From Clostridiales bacterium (lineage in GTDB: Bacteria > Bacillota > Clostridia > Oscillospirales > Oscillospiraceae), in contig CABIYX010000006.1 in NCBI GenBank assembly GCA_902363045.1, positions 1 through 52,315 on the forward strand: a stretch of 52,315 bases of DNA, in the 5' to 3' direction. How positions within the stretch are numbered: the first letter of the stretch is position 1; every line of letters starts with the position of its first letter. Below are positions 15,644 through 24,109 of the stretch, piece by piece. Under the pieces are notes generated by a model that worked only from the letters and a program-made list of their open reading frames with translations, searched no databases and was not told where the DNA came from. The translations under genes and the position numbers were made by a program.

Positions 15644-16999
15644 TCAGGCCAGCGGCTCGAAATCGCTGGCGGGACGGCGGCAGATGGGACAGGTGAAGTC
15701 CTCCGGGAGGGTGTCCGACTCATAGACAAAGCCGCAGATCTTGCACACGAAGCCACGGGGCTTGTCCGCTGTCTCGGGCTCCGCCTCCGGGGCGGGCTCC
15801 TCGCCGCGGACGGAGGCGGCCAGGGTCCGGGCCAGGGCCTCCAGCTCCTGGTCCTGTCCGGGGGCCAGGGTGGACTTCAGGGTGACCGGGGCCTCCAGCA
15901 GTTCCATGTCCTTCATGCCGCCCAGGATCTCCGCCATCAGCTTGCCGCTGGCGGGGGCCCAGGAGCCGTTCTGAATGAGGGCCACCTTGCGGCCCCGGAG
16001 GGCGTGGTGGGCCAGATCCCGGAGGAAATTGTCCATGGAGACGAAGATGCCGTTGTTGTAGGTGGTGGAGGCAAAGACGAGATGGCTGTACTTGAAGGCC
16101 TCGGACAGCACATAGGAGTAGTGGGTGACAGACACGTCGTACAGATCCACGGGGATGCCCAGCTCCGCCAAGCGGCAGGCCAGGATATTGGCGGCGGTCT
16201 CCGTCCCGCCGTAGACCGAGGCGAAGGCGATGAGCACGCCCCGGACCTCGGGCTCATAGGCGGCCCACTTGGCGTACTTGTCCAGAATATAGCCCAGATC
16301 CTTCCGCCACACCGGGCCGTGGAGGGGACAGATCATCCGCACGTCCAGTCCGGCGGCCTTTTTCAGAAGGGCCTGGACCTGGGGGCCGTACTTGCCCACG
16401 ATGTTGGTATAATAGCGCCGGGCCTCGTCCAGCCAGTCCCGGTCAAAGTCCACCTCGTCGGCGAACAGGACGCCGTTGAGGGCACCGAAGGTGCCGAAGG
16501 CGTCGGCGGAGAACAGGATCCCGTCCGCGGCGTCATAGCTCACCATCACCTCCGGCCAGTGGACCATGGGGGCGTTGTAGAAGGTGAAGCTGTGGCAGCC
16601 GGTGGAGATGGAGTCCCCCTCGTTGACCAGCATGGCCCCCTTGGGATCGGTGCAGTGGAACTGGCGGATCATGTTCAGGGACTTGCCGTTGCAGACGATG
16701 GTGGCCTCCGGGTGGCGGATCATCAGATCCCCCAGGGTGGCGGCGTGGTCGGGCTCCATGTGGTGGACGAACACATAGTCCAGGCGGCGTCCGCCCAGGG
16801 CGTGCTCCAGATTCTCAAAGAACTGGGTCTGGACGGCGCGGTCCACCGTGTCGAACAGGACGGTCTTTTCATCCAGCAGGAGGTAGGCGTTGTAAGACAT
16901 CCCCCGGGGGACAGGGTGGGCGCTCTCGAAGAGCGGGCTCTGGCGGTCATTGCCGCCGATCCAGAGAAGGTCGTCTGTGACCTTTCGGATGCAGTACAT
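15644..16999 (-). CDS. Flavodiiron protein with fused C-terminal rubredoxin domain
   Basis: An A-type flavoprotein that reduces O2 to water or NO to N2O. From the ATG at 16999 (AAAAGAGG eight bases upstream) it has 451 residues. The metallo-beta-lactamase-like diiron domain shows the H-x-E-x-D-H ligands in [13 protein letters not shown] (about residues 79-91), [11 protein letters not shown] and the C-terminal ligand in CPLHGPVW. A flavodoxin domain follows ([15 protein letters not shown] and STTYNNGIF). A linker rich in Glu and Pro joins a rubredoxin domain at the end ([11 protein letters not shown] and [11 protein letters not shown]). The fused domain resembles flavorubredoxin (NorV) architecture. 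An extra free rubredoxin is encoded directly downstream. Confidence 0.94.
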   Translation of the reverse strand: MYCIRKVTDDLLWIGGNDRQSPLFESAHPVPRGMSYNAYLLLDEKTVLFDTVDRAVQTQFFENLEHALGGRRLDYVFVHHMEPDHAATLGDLMIRHPEATIVCNGKSLNMIRQFHCTDPKGAMLVNEGDSISTGCHSFTFYNAPMVHWPEVMVSYDAADGILFSADAFGTFGALNGVLFADEVDFDRDWLDEARRYYTNIVGKYGPQVQALLKKAAGLDVRMICPLHGPVWRKDLGYILDKYAKWAAYEPEVRGVLIAFASVYGGTETAANILACRLAELGIPVDLYDVSVTHYSYVLSEAFKYSHLVFASTTYNNGIFVSMDNFLRDLAHHALRGRKVALIQNGSWAPASGKLMAEILGGMKDMELLEAPVTLKSTLAPGQDQELEALARTLAASVRGEEPAPEAEPETADKPRGFVCKICGFVYESDTLPEDFTCPICRRPASDFEPLA

Positions 17000-17153
17000 A
17001 TCAAAAACCTCTTTTCTGTAAGTAGGCTTGGACAACGTTTTACAGATACATCATAGCATAGTTTGCGCCGGAATGGTAGTAAAAAAACACATTTCAGGAA
17101 AAATCACAAAACAGACCGGATGGATAGGGAAATAAAGGGCAGAATACAGAAAA

Positions 17154-17184
17154 CGCGGGCCGCCGTCAGATACAGCAGCCCGCG
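17154..17184 (-). terminator. Intrinsic terminator of the G3E GTPase pair
   Basis: On the minus strand CGCGGGC (17184-17178) and GCCCGCG (17160-17154) pair around a 17-base loop, followed by TTTTCT. It lies about 30 bases after the stop of the gene at 17213. Confidence 0.65.
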
Positions 17185-17212
17185 TCCGGGGATCTTGGAA
17201 AGACTCGTGGCT

Positions 17213-18160
17213 TCAGCGGAAGTACACCAGGGGATCCTCCGGGGGACCGGCCTGCTCCACCCGGCCGGCGTAGAGGACCACGCCCTCCCCCTCATAGACG
17301 TCGGCCTGTTCCCATCGAATGACGGCGTGGACCGTGACCCACTGGCCCTTTTTCAGGGTCCGGGCCCGGTCGTATTTGCACAGGAAGCCGAAAAAGCGGA
17401 TGTCCTCCTCACAGCAGGTCATGGCGTTGCGCCCGGGGATAAAGGTGCCCCGGGGCAGCTTCATGCTGGTCATGGCCTGGGCCTTGAAGGTGATGGTCTT
17501 GTCCACATACCGCTCCGGGTGGTCCTGGATGTCCAGGTACCAGATGCCGTAGTCATCATCCTCCAGGTCAATGTGGGGCTCCTCCAGGGAGTAGGGGAGG
17601 ATGTCCTCCACCTCCAGCTCCTCGCCCATCTCGTCCTCAAAGACGATCTCGCACATCCGGTTGACCGCCCGGATGGACCGCTTCCAGCCGGAGAGGGGCA
17701 TCTCCGGGGTGCAGCGGTTGAACAGCACCATGTCCGCCTCGGTCACCATGTCCACGATCATGGACTGCATATTGGTGCGGTACATCTCAAAGGTGGTGCC
17801 GTCGATGACATCGATGGCCTGATAGAGGCCCCAGGTCCGGGGCAGCTTCAGGTCCCGCAGCAGCTGGATGGGCCACATCCCGTTGTACTCCAGCAGGACG
17901 CGCTCGGGCTGATAGCGGCGGTCCACCTCCTCCAGGAAGGCGGTGCAGATCTGGGACTGGTCCTCCACCGGGACCACCCGGCAGTTGCGCTTGGACAGCT
18001 CCGCCTGGTCGTACTCCTCCTCGCCGTCCTCGCACCGGAGGAGCACCGTGCGCTGGCCGTCGTTGAAGTAGTCCATGGCCAGGGTGTCGGTGAGCAGGGT
18101 GGTTTTGCCGCTGTCCAGAAAGCCGGTGATAAGGTACAGGGGAATCCGGGAATCACTCAT
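17213..18160 (-). CDS. G3E (COG0523-like) GTPase fused to a YcgQ/TIGR03943-like domain
   Basis: From ATG 18160 (AAGGGGG upstream) the product is 315 residues. The N-terminal half is a CobW-like P-loop GTPase: Walker A is ITGFLDSGKTT (residues 9-19), with D where the family usually has G, and the CxCC zinc motif is missing. The C-terminal part, from about residue 200, is not the usual CobW_C domain. It has FIPGRNAMTCCEEDIRFFGF, which matches the pattern of the C-terminal domain of YcgQ/TIGR03943 proteins, often found in zinc-responsive loci. It lies 13 bases after a second G3E gene and shares its transcript. Both are likely metal chaperone or metal-allocation proteins; the metal is not shown by the sequence. 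Confidence 0.8.
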   Translation of the reverse strand: MSDSRIPLYLITGFLDSGKTTLLTDTLAMDYFNDGQRTVLLRCEDGEEEYDQAELSKRNCRVVPVEDQSQICTAFLEEVDRRYQPERVLLEYNGMWPIQLLRDLKLPRTWGLYQAIDVIDGTTFEMYRTNMQSMIVDMVTEADMVLFNRCTPEMPLSGWKRSIRAVNRMCEIVFEDEMGEELEVEDILPYSLEEPHIDLEDDDYGIWYLDIQDHPERYVDKTITFKAQAMTSMKLPRGTFIPGRNAMTCCEEDIRFFGFLCKYDRARTLKKGQWVTVHAVIRWEQADVYEGEGVVLYAGRVEQAGPPEDPLVYFR

Positions 18161-18173
18161 GTCGGCGGCCCCC

Positions 18174-19310
18174 TTACACCAGCTGGAACAGCTTTTCCAG
18201 CCCGGCCTCATCCAGCCCGGAGCCGATGACGCACAGGCGGCCGGTGTAGTCGGCGGCCCCCTCCCGGATCTGGAACTCCTCGGGGACCAGGTCGAAGTGG
18301 AGCCAGGTCTGCCCGTCGTCGCAGGGGACCATGCCCTTGGCCCGGAGGATATAGCCGTAGTCCTCGCTCATGGCCAGGGCGGAGAGGGCGTCCTGAAGGT
18401 CCTCCCGGCTGTACTTGCGGGGGGTCTCGCGGCCCCAGGAGGTGAACACCTCGTCGGCGTCATGTCCGTGGTGATGGTGGCCGCAGCAGGCGTCGCAGGC
18501 CGCCTCATCGTGGTCGTGGTGATGCTCGTGACCCAGGCAGACGTCACAGGCCGCCTCGTCGTGGCAGTGCTCGTGCTCATCGTGGTGCTCATGGTCGTGG
18601 TGGTCATGGCCGCAGGAGCAGCTCTCGCCGTGCTCGTGGTGGTGATGGTGGTGCTCCTCATCCCCGCCGTGGCTGTGGCCGATCTCCTCCATCAGCTCCT
18701 CCGCCAGGGAGCGGCCGCCCTCCATGGCGGACACGATCTGGTCGCCGGTGAGCTGCTCCCAGGGGGTGGTGAGGATGGCCGCCTTGGGGTTCTTGTTCCG
18801 CAGCAGGCCGGCGGCCACATTCAGCTTGGCCTGGTCCATGTTCTGGGTGCGGGAGAGGAGGATGGCGGAGGCGTGCTCCACCTGATCGTTGAAGAACTCA
18901 CCGAAATTCTTCATATAGATCTTGGCCTTGGTGGCGTCCACCACGGTGACAAAGCTGTGGAGCCGGAGGGCGGGGGCCTCCTTCTGCACCCGCTCCACGG
19001 CGGCGATGACGTCGGACAGCTTCCCCACGCCGGAGGGCTCGATGACGATGCGGTCGGGGGCGTAGTCGTCCAGCACCTGCTTCAGCGCGGCGCCGAAGTC
19101 GCCCACCAGGGAGCAGCAGATGCAGCCGGAGTTCATCTCGGTGATCTCCACGCCGGCGTCCTTGAGGAAGCCGCCGTCAATGCCGATCTCGCCGAACTCG
19201 TTTTCAATGAGGACGATCTTCTGGCCGTGGAAGGCCTCGTCCAGCAGCTTCTTGATGAGGGTGGTCTTGCCGGCTCCCAGGAAGCCGGAGATAATGTCGA
19301 TCTGTGTCAT
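18174..19310 (-). CDS. G3E (CobW/COG0523) metallochaperone GTPase with His/Cys-rich insert
   Basis: A 378-residue GTP-dependent metal chaperone. Walker A is ISGFLGAGKTT (residues 7-17), the metal-binding CxCC is in NSGCICCSLVG (about 61-71), ENEFGEIGIDG and EPSGVGKL are family motifs, and a CobW C-terminal domain follows. A loop of about 75 residues (roughly 216-290) is made almost only of His, Asp, Glu and Cys. It includes the near-repeated modules HDEAACDVCLGHEHHH and HDEAACDACCGHHHHG. Such loops bind zinc or nickel. AAGGATATGG precedes the ATG. It heads an operon with the second G3E protein at 17213. Confidence 0.9.
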   Translation of the reverse strand: MTQIDIISGFLGAGKTTLIKKLLDEAFHGQKIVLIENEFGEIGIDGGFLKDAGVEITEMNSGCICCSLVGDFGAALKQVLDDYAPDRIVIEPSGVGKLSDVIAAVERVQKEAPALRLHSFVTVVDATKAKIYMKNFGEFFNDQVEHASAILLSRTQNMDQAKLNVAAGLLRNKNPKAAILTTPWEQLTGDQIVSAMEGGRSLAEELMEEIGHSHGGDEEHHHHHHEHGESCSCGHDHHDHEHHDEHEHCHDEAACDVCLGHEHHHDHDEAACDACCGHHHHGHDADEVFTSWGRETPRKYSREDLQDALSALAMSEDYGYILRAKGMVPCDDGQTWLHFDLVPEEFQIREGAADYTGRLCVIGSGLDEAGLEKLFQLV

Positions 19311-19354
19311 AGTATTGCCATATCCTTTCTAAAGGTAAAATAAACCGGATGCCT

Positions 19355-19485
19355 GCCTTCCCCCCAATGGGGGGAAGGTGCCCCCGCAGGGGGCGGATGA
19401 GGGGGAGTGCGTGCGTGGGACCGGCTCACCCTCATCCGTCACGGCTTTCGTCCGTGACACCTTCCCTCTGGAAGGGGGAAGGCTT
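19355..19485. repeat. Palindromic intergenic repeat (REP/MITE-like)
   Basis: About 130 bases made of nested inverted repeats. The left part has CCTTCCCCCCAATGGGGGGA (hairpin), then TGCCCCCGCAGGGGGC (hairpin), then GGATGAGGG. The right part answers with CCCTCATCC, then GTCACGGCTTTCGTCCGTGA (hairpin), then CCTTCCCTCTGGAAGGGGGA (hairpin). Outer and inner arms are complementary, so the whole unit can fold on itself. It has no ORF. Its position between the G3E operon start and the downstream end of the S41 gene is typical of dispersed intergenic repeats. Confidence 0.75.
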
Positions 19486-19495
19486 GGCGTATGGG

Positions 19496-21367
19496 TCAGT
19501 CCCAGAGGAGACCAGCGGCCTCCAGAAGGGCGTGGAGCAGCCCGGCGGCGGTCTCACGGGTGCCGGGCTCCTGAGGCTGCTGGCTGCCGGCCAGGGCGCC
19601 CAGGCGGTCCAGGTTCCGGGCGGGGATCCGCGCCCACTCGGAAAAGTCGTGGTAGACGCCCCAGTCCCCGGCGGACAGGCTCTCCTCCGCCAGCTCCCGG
19701 CCCTCCATGGTGGCCCAGGCGGCCACGGAGGAGAGGACGGTGACCATCTCCTCATAAGAGATGGTGTCCTCCGGGCGGAAGCGCCCGTCCCCGTCGCCGG
19801 ACAGGAAGCCCTTGGCGGCCATGGCGTTGACCGCGCCGGCATACCAGGCGGAGGGGTCCACGTCGGAGAAGGGGGCGCTGTCGCTCCGGCGCAGGTTCAG
19901 GGCGGAGGCCACCATAGCGCTGAACTCTGCCCGGGTGATGGTCTCTCCGGGGTGGAAGGTCCCGTCCTCATAGCCGGAGAGCAGGCCGTATACCGCCAGG
20001 GTGTCGATGGCCTGGGCGAAGGGGGAGCCGGCGGTGTCGGAGAAGGTCCGGCTGTGGAACTCCAGGCCCCACTGCCGGGCCAGCTCCTCCGGGGCCACCT
20101 GGGTCCAGGTGCTGCCGCTGTACCCCACGGACAGGCGGGCGGAGGGGGGAAGGGCCTCCAGCAGCTCAGTGAAGGCGGCGCGGTTGTCAATGTGCCTGGC
20201 CTGCCGGTCATCCAGATAGAAGGTGTGTCCGGCCAGCTCCAGCTTCAGGGAGCCGTCCGCGATGCCGGGGACGCCGGCCCGCAGGAGGCGGGCGGCGGCC
20301 TCGGTGTTCTCCTGGGAGATCAGCAGGGTGGGGAGGACCCCCATGGTGTCGTTGGTGACGCCGTTGGGGGAGTAGAAGCGGTAGGCCGTGACCTTCAGGC
20401 AGTCGCCGTCAAACAGGTCTGGGGCGTTTTTCTCGTCCAGGACCAGTTGGGCCACCCCCTTGCCATAGGTCCGCTGGCCCACAGAGATGCCGAAGCCATG
20501 GTCCCGGGCGGCGGCAGCGAACATCTCCGCGCCGCTGGCGCTCCAGGGGCTGGTGAGGACCACCACCGGCACGTCGGTGTAGTCGGGGGCGTCCGGGCGG
20601 ATGCCCCGGTAGTAGGCCAGGCCGTCGGCGCTGAGCATATAGACCATGATGCCGTCCGTGAACTTTCCGGCAGTAAGGTTGACGGCCGTGTCCGTGCCGC
20701 CGGGGTTGGCGCGCAGGTCCATGATCCAGACGTCCGCCCGGCCCTCCAGCTCCTCCAGGGCCTCCTGCACGGTGGCGGCGGTGGAGGCGCCGAAGCTGTC
20801 GCACTTGATGTAGCCCACATCCCCGTCCTTCAGCTCATAGGTGACGATGGGGATAACTACGGCCCGGCGCTCCAGGGTGAAGTCCCGGGTCTTGCCGGTG
20901 CTGTGGAGCCGGACGGTGAGGGTGGTCTGTGTGCCGGCCTCGCCCCGGATGAGGGAGGAGGGGTCCATGCCCGGCTCCAGGGGGACGCCGTCCACCGACA
21001 GGATGCGGTCTCCGGCGGACAGGCCGGCCTCCTGGGCGGGGGAGCCGTCCAGCACAGAGAGGATCTGCACCCCGTCGCTTACGGTGGTCTGGATGGACAC
21101 CCCGATGCCCACCACCGTCTCGCCGTCCACCTGGTTCAGGAAGGACTGGTACTCCTCGGCGGTCATATAGGTGGTATAGGGGTCGTTCAGGGCGTCCAGA
21201 ACAGTCTGAACTGTGTCCTGCTCCAGGACGTTTTCCGGGATCTGGTCCACATAATAGGTCTGGAGTAGCGTCTTCAGGTCGTCCGTCTCCAGGGCGGAGG
21301 CGGGCAGCACACACAGGCCCAGGGCCAGGCTGAGGGAGAGAAGAGAGGGAAAAATACGGTGCCGCAT
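19496..21367 (-). CDS. S41-family C-terminal processing peptidase with SLH anchor domains
   Basis: From ATG 21367 (AAGGAGAAC upstream) the product is 623 residues. A signal peptide (residues 1-22, ending LPASALE) is followed by a CtpA N-terminal helical region, a PDZ domain (VVGIGVSIQTT, GDRILSVDG) and the S41 protease core. In the core, SASGAEMFAAAARDHG (nucleophile Ser about residue 277) and TYGKGVAQL (Lys about 301) give the Ser-Lys dyad. Two C-terminal SLH repeats (AVYGLLSGYEDGTFHPGE and AMAAKGFLSGDGDGRFRPED) should tie it to the secondary cell-wall polymer. Most CtpA enzymes lack SLH domains, so this one is displayed in the wall. It is downstream of purA, which has its own terminator. 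Confidence 0.9.
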   Translation of the reverse strand: MRHRIFPSLLSLSLALGLCVLPASALETDDLKTLLQTYYVDQIPENVLEQDTVQTVLDALNDPYTTYMTAEEYQSFLNQVDGETVVGIGVSIQTTVSDGVQILSVLDGSPAQEAGLSAGDRILSVDGVPLEPGMDPSSLIRGEAGTQTTLTVRLHSTGKTRDFTLERRAVVIPIVTYELKDGDVGYIKCDSFGASTAATVQEALEELEGRADVWIMDLRANPGGTDTAVNLTAGKFTDGIMVYMLSADGLAYYRGIRPDAPDYTDVPVVVLTSPWSASGAEMFAAAARDHGFGISVGQRTYGKGVAQLVLDEKNAPDLFDGDCLKVTAYRFYSPNGVTNDTMGVLPTLLISQENTEAAARLLRAGVPGIADGSLKLELAGHTFYLDDRQARHIDNRAAFTELLEALPPSARLSVGYSGSTWTQVAPEELARQWGLEFHSRTFSDTAGSPFAQAIDTLAVYGLLSGYEDGTFHPGETITRAEFSAMVASALNLRRSDSAPFSDVDPSAWYAGAVNAMAAKGFLSGDGDGRFRPEDTISYEEMVTVLSSVAAWATMEGRELAEESLSAGDWGVYHDFSEWARIPARNLDRLGALAGSQQPQEPGTRETAAGLLHALLEAAGLLWD

Positions 21368-21383
21368 GACAGTTCTCCTTCTA

Positions 21384-21428
21384 AAAAACGGAAGGGGGCC
21401 GGATGCCGCCGAGGCGGAGTCCGGCCCC
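21384..21428 (-). terminator. Intrinsic terminator of purA
   Basis: On the minus strand GGGGCCGGA (21428-21420) pairs with TCCGGCCCC (21403-21395), with an inner GC-rich stem in the loop. A T-run (21389-21384) follows. It separates purA from the peptidase gene at 21367. Confidence 0.75.
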
Positions 21429-21436
21429 ACAGTGGG

Positions 21437-22729
21437 TCACAGCTTCGGGGTGCGGTAGGTCATCTCCTCGCGCTTGGGGCCGGAGGAGACCATGGTGATG
21501 GGGGCGCCGATGTGGGCCTCCAGGAAGTCCACATAGTCCTTGGCCTGCTGGGGCAGGGCGTTGTAGTCCTTGCAGCCGCGGATGTCGCACTTCCAGCCGG
21601 GGAGGGTGGTGAACACGGGCTTGGCCTTCTTCAGCAGGGGGGTGACGGGGAAGCGGTCGGTGACCTGGCCGTCGATCTCATAGCCGGTGCAGACCTGGAT
21701 CTCGTCCAGATAGCCCAGCACGTCCAGACAGGTGAGGGCCACCTGGGTGGCGCCCTGGATCATGCAGCCGTACTTGGTGGCCACCGTGTCGAACCAGCCC
21801 ACGCGGCGGGGGCGTCCGGTGGTCGCGCCGAACTCACCCTTGTCGCCGCCCCGGCGGCGCAGCTCATCGCCGGCCTCGCCGGTGACCTCGCTGATGAAGG
21901 GCTCGGTCTGGGAGCCCACGTTGGAGGAGTAGGCCTTGGTGACGCAGATCACATCCTCCACTGCGGTGGGGGGGACGGCGGCGCCCACGCAGCCAAAGCC
22001 GGCCAGGGTGTGGGAGGAGGTGGTCATGGGGAAGATGCCCAGGTCCGGGTCCTTCATGGAGCCCAGCTGGCCCTCCAGAAGGATGGTCTTGTTCTCCTTC
22101 AGGGCCTGGTGGACGAAGCCCACCGCGTCGCCCACATAGGGGCGGATCTCCTCCCGCAGGGACAGCAGCTGCTGGAACAGCTCCTGGGCGTCCAGAGCGG
22201 GCTTGTGGTACAGGTGCTGGAACAGGACGTTCTTGATGGCCAGCGCGGCGGTGAGCCGCTCCATCAGGCGGTCCTCATGGAACAGGTCGCAGACCTGGAT
22301 GCCGATTTTGGCATACTTGTCGGAGTAGAAGGGCGCAATGCCGCTCTTGGTGGAGCCGAAGGCCTTGCCTCCCAGCCGCTCCTCCTCATAGGCGTCCTGG
22401 AGCTTGTGGTAGGGCATGAGCAGCTGGGCCCGCTCAGAGATGATGAGATTGGGGGCGGGAACTCCCTGATCGGTGATGGAGCGCAGCTCGTCCACCAGCT
22501 TGCGGATGTCCAGCGCCACGCCGTTGCCGATGATGTTGGTGACATGGGGATAAAATGCGCCGGACGGCAGGGTGTGCAGGGCGAAGCGGCCGCGGTCATT
22601 GATGATGGTGTGGCCGGCATTGGCGCCGCCCTGGAAGCGGATGACGACGTCAGAACTTTCGGCCAGCATATCGGTGATCTTGCCCTTGCCCTCGTCGCCC
22701 CAGTTGGCGCCTACGATCGCTTTTACCAT
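21437..22729 (-). CDS. purA: Adenylosuccinate synthetase
   Basis: PurA joins IMP and aspartate with GTP to form adenylosuccinate, the first step of the AMP branch. The product is 430 residues, the usual length. The signatures are clear: NWGDEGKGKITDML near residue 8 with the catalytic Asp, RFQGGANAGHTI near 35, and the GTP-binding TTGRPRRVGWFDT near 300. The ATG at 22729 follows GGAGGTAAC. The open frame continues far upstream but without family similarity, so the longer reading is rejected. Promoter TTGCCA-17-TATAAT is upstream. Confidence 0.97.
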   Translation of the reverse strand: MVKAIVGANWGDEGKGKITDMLAESSDVVIRFQGGANAGHTIINDRGRFALHTLPSGAFYPHVTNIIGNGVALDIRKLVDELRSITDQGVPAPNLIISERAQLLMPYHKLQDAYEEERLGGKAFGSTKSGIAPFYSDKYAKIGIQVCDLFHEDRLMERLTAALAIKNVLFQHLYHKPALDAQELFQQLLSLREEIRPYVGDAVGFVHQALKENKTILLEGQLGSMKDPDLGIFPMTTSSHTLAGFGCVGAAVPPTAVEDVICVTKAYSSNVGSQTEPFISEVTGEAGDELRRRGGDKGEFGATTGRPRRVGWFDTVATKYGCMIQGATQVALTCLDVLGYLDEIQVCTGYEIDGQVTDRFPVTPLLKKAKPVFTTLPGWKCDIRGCKDYNALPQQAKDYVDFLEAHIGAPITMVSSGPKREEMTYRTPKL

Positions 22730-22805
22730 AATTGTTACCTCCAGGAACCGGGATTCGCAACCGCGGAGCGGATTTGCCTTATCCGATTCACAACGCAACG
22801 ACAAT

Positions 22806-22834
22806 ATTATACTGCCTTTTTCCTCCCGTGGCAA
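22806..22834 (-). promoter_or_regulatory. Promoter of purA
   Basis: On the minus strand TTGCCA (22834-22829), a 17-base spacer and a consensus TATAAT (22811-22806). The leader to purA is about 70 bases. I see no clear PurR box or riboswitch in it. Confidence 0.8.
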
Positions 22835-22908
22835 GGGCAAACTATGGAGAAAAACAGAGAAAAAAGCGGACTTCCGCCGTCCTGTCCGGCGGAGGCCTCC
22901 ACAACAGC

Positions 22909-22937
22909 TTGCCTCTGGAGAAAAAACACGGTACAAT
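22909..22937 (+). promoter_or_regulatory. Promoter of galM
   Basis: TTGCCT (22909-22914), 17 bases and TACAAT (22932-22937) lie about 65 bases upstream of the galM start and diverge from the purA promoter. Confidence 0.7.
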
Positions 22938-23002
22938 GGAGCAAAGACCCGGCGCCGGACCGCGGCCAGAGCCGCGCAGGGGCGGGTCGGAAGGAGGCCA
23001 AT

Positions 23003-24055
23003 ATGGAAGAACAGAGCAGACGACTCTTTGGCACGATGCCGGGCGGGACACAGGTGGAGGAGATCACACTGCGCAGCGGCGGGCTTACTGCCGGGATCCT
23101 GACCTATGGGGGGGCGGTGCGCACCCTCACGGTGCCGGACCGGAGCGGAGCGCCCGTGGATGTGGCGCTGGGCTTTGACAGTCTGGAGGACTACCGGCGG
23201 CAGGATAAGTATCTGGGGGCCCTGGTGGGCCGGGTGGCCAACCGCATCGGCGGGGCCCGCTTCTCTCTGGGCGGGCGGGAGTACCCCCTGGCGGCCAATA
23301 ACGGAGAGAACCACCTCCACGGCGGCCTGGTGGGCTTTGACCGGCAGGTGTGGCGGGTGGAGGAGGCGGAGGAGGACCGGCTGGTCCTCTCCCTGTTCAG
23401 CCCGGACGGCCAGGAGGGCTATCCCGGCGACCTGCCGGCGCGGGTGACCTATACCCTCTCCCGGGAGGGACTGTCCATCGCCTACTGGGCGCGGAGCAGC
23501 CGGGATACCCTGTGCAACCTTACAAATCACAGCTATTTCAATCTGAACGGACACGCCAGCGGCCCTGTGACCGGCCAGTATATCCAAATCAACGCCGGGC
23601 GCTATACCCCCGCGGACGAAGGCTCCATCCCCACAGGGGAGCTGGCCCCGGTGGAGGGCACCCCCATGGACCTGCGGGCGGGGGCGCGGATCGGCGAGCG
23701 GATCGACGAGGACTTTCCCCAACTGACCATGGCGGGGGGCTATGACCACAACTGGGTGGTGGACGGCCCAGCGGGGACGCTGCGCCCGGCTGCCCGTGCC
23801 TGGTCGGAGGAGACGGGGATCGCCCTGGAGGTGAGTACCACCATGCCCGGCGTGCAGTTCTACACGGGCAACTATCTGGACGGCTGCCCGGCGGGGAAGG
23901 GGGGCGCTCCCTACGACAAGCGGTGGGGCTTCTGTCTGGAGACTCAGTTCTTCCCGGACGCCATCCACCATCCGGAGTTCCCCAGCCCGGTGCTGCGGGC
24001 CGGAGCGGAGTACCGGCAGGAGACCCGGTTCTGCTTCTCTTCTGTGGACGTGTGA
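23003..24055 (+). CDS. galM: Aldose 1-epimerase (mutarotase)
   Basis: GalM interconverts the alpha and beta anomers of galactose and other aldoses. The product is 350 residues, normal for the family. The motifs are in order: GRVANRIGGARF near residue 75, the catalytic-site ENHLHGGLVGFDRQVW near 100, TNHSYFNLNGH near 175 (catalytic His) and ETQFFPDAIHHPEFPS near 310 (catalytic Glu). AAGGAGG is five bases before the ATG at 23003. A much longer in-frame opening upstream is the shadow of purA on the other strand. It is a single-gene unit with its own promoter and terminator. Confidence 0.95.
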   Translation: MEEQSRRLFGTMPGGTQVEEITLRSGGLTAGILTYGGAVRTLTVPDRSGAPVDVALGFDSLEDYRRQDKYLGALVGRVANRIGGARFSLGGREYPLAANNGENHLHGGLVGFDRQVWRVEEAEEDRLVLSLFSPDGQEGYPGDLPARVTYTLSREGLSIAYWARSSRDTLCNLTNHSYFNLNGHASGPVTGQYIQINAGRYTPADEGSIPTGELAPVEGTPMDLRAGARIGERIDEDFPQLTMAGGYDHNWVVDGPAGTLRPAARAWSEETGIALEVSTTMPGVQFYTGNYLDGCPAGKGGAPYDKRWGFCLETQFFPDAIHHPEFPSPVLRAGAEYRQETRFCFSSVDV

Positions 24056-24061
24056 GCGGAT

Positions 24062-24099
24062 GCTGGCCGGAGGCGTATCGCCTCCGGCCAGCGTTCTTT
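24062..24099 (+). terminator. Intrinsic terminator of galM
   Basis: GCTGGCCGGAGGCG (24062-24075), loop TAT and CGCCTCCGGCCAGC (24079-24092) are followed by GTTCTTTT. It can also serve the convergent gene at 24110. Confidence 0.9.
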
Positions 24100-24109
24100 T
24101 CCGCAGGGC

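Noticed and set aside
21359..22990. Long plus-strand opening that would extend GalM by more than 500 residues
   Set aside because: The extra part is the shadow of purA; the galM family start with AAGGAGG is at 23003.
22730..23971. Minus-strand opening that would extend PurA by about 414 residues
   Set aside because: This part lies opposite galM, shows no family similarity, and purA has its own promoter, ribosome binding site and ATG at 22729.
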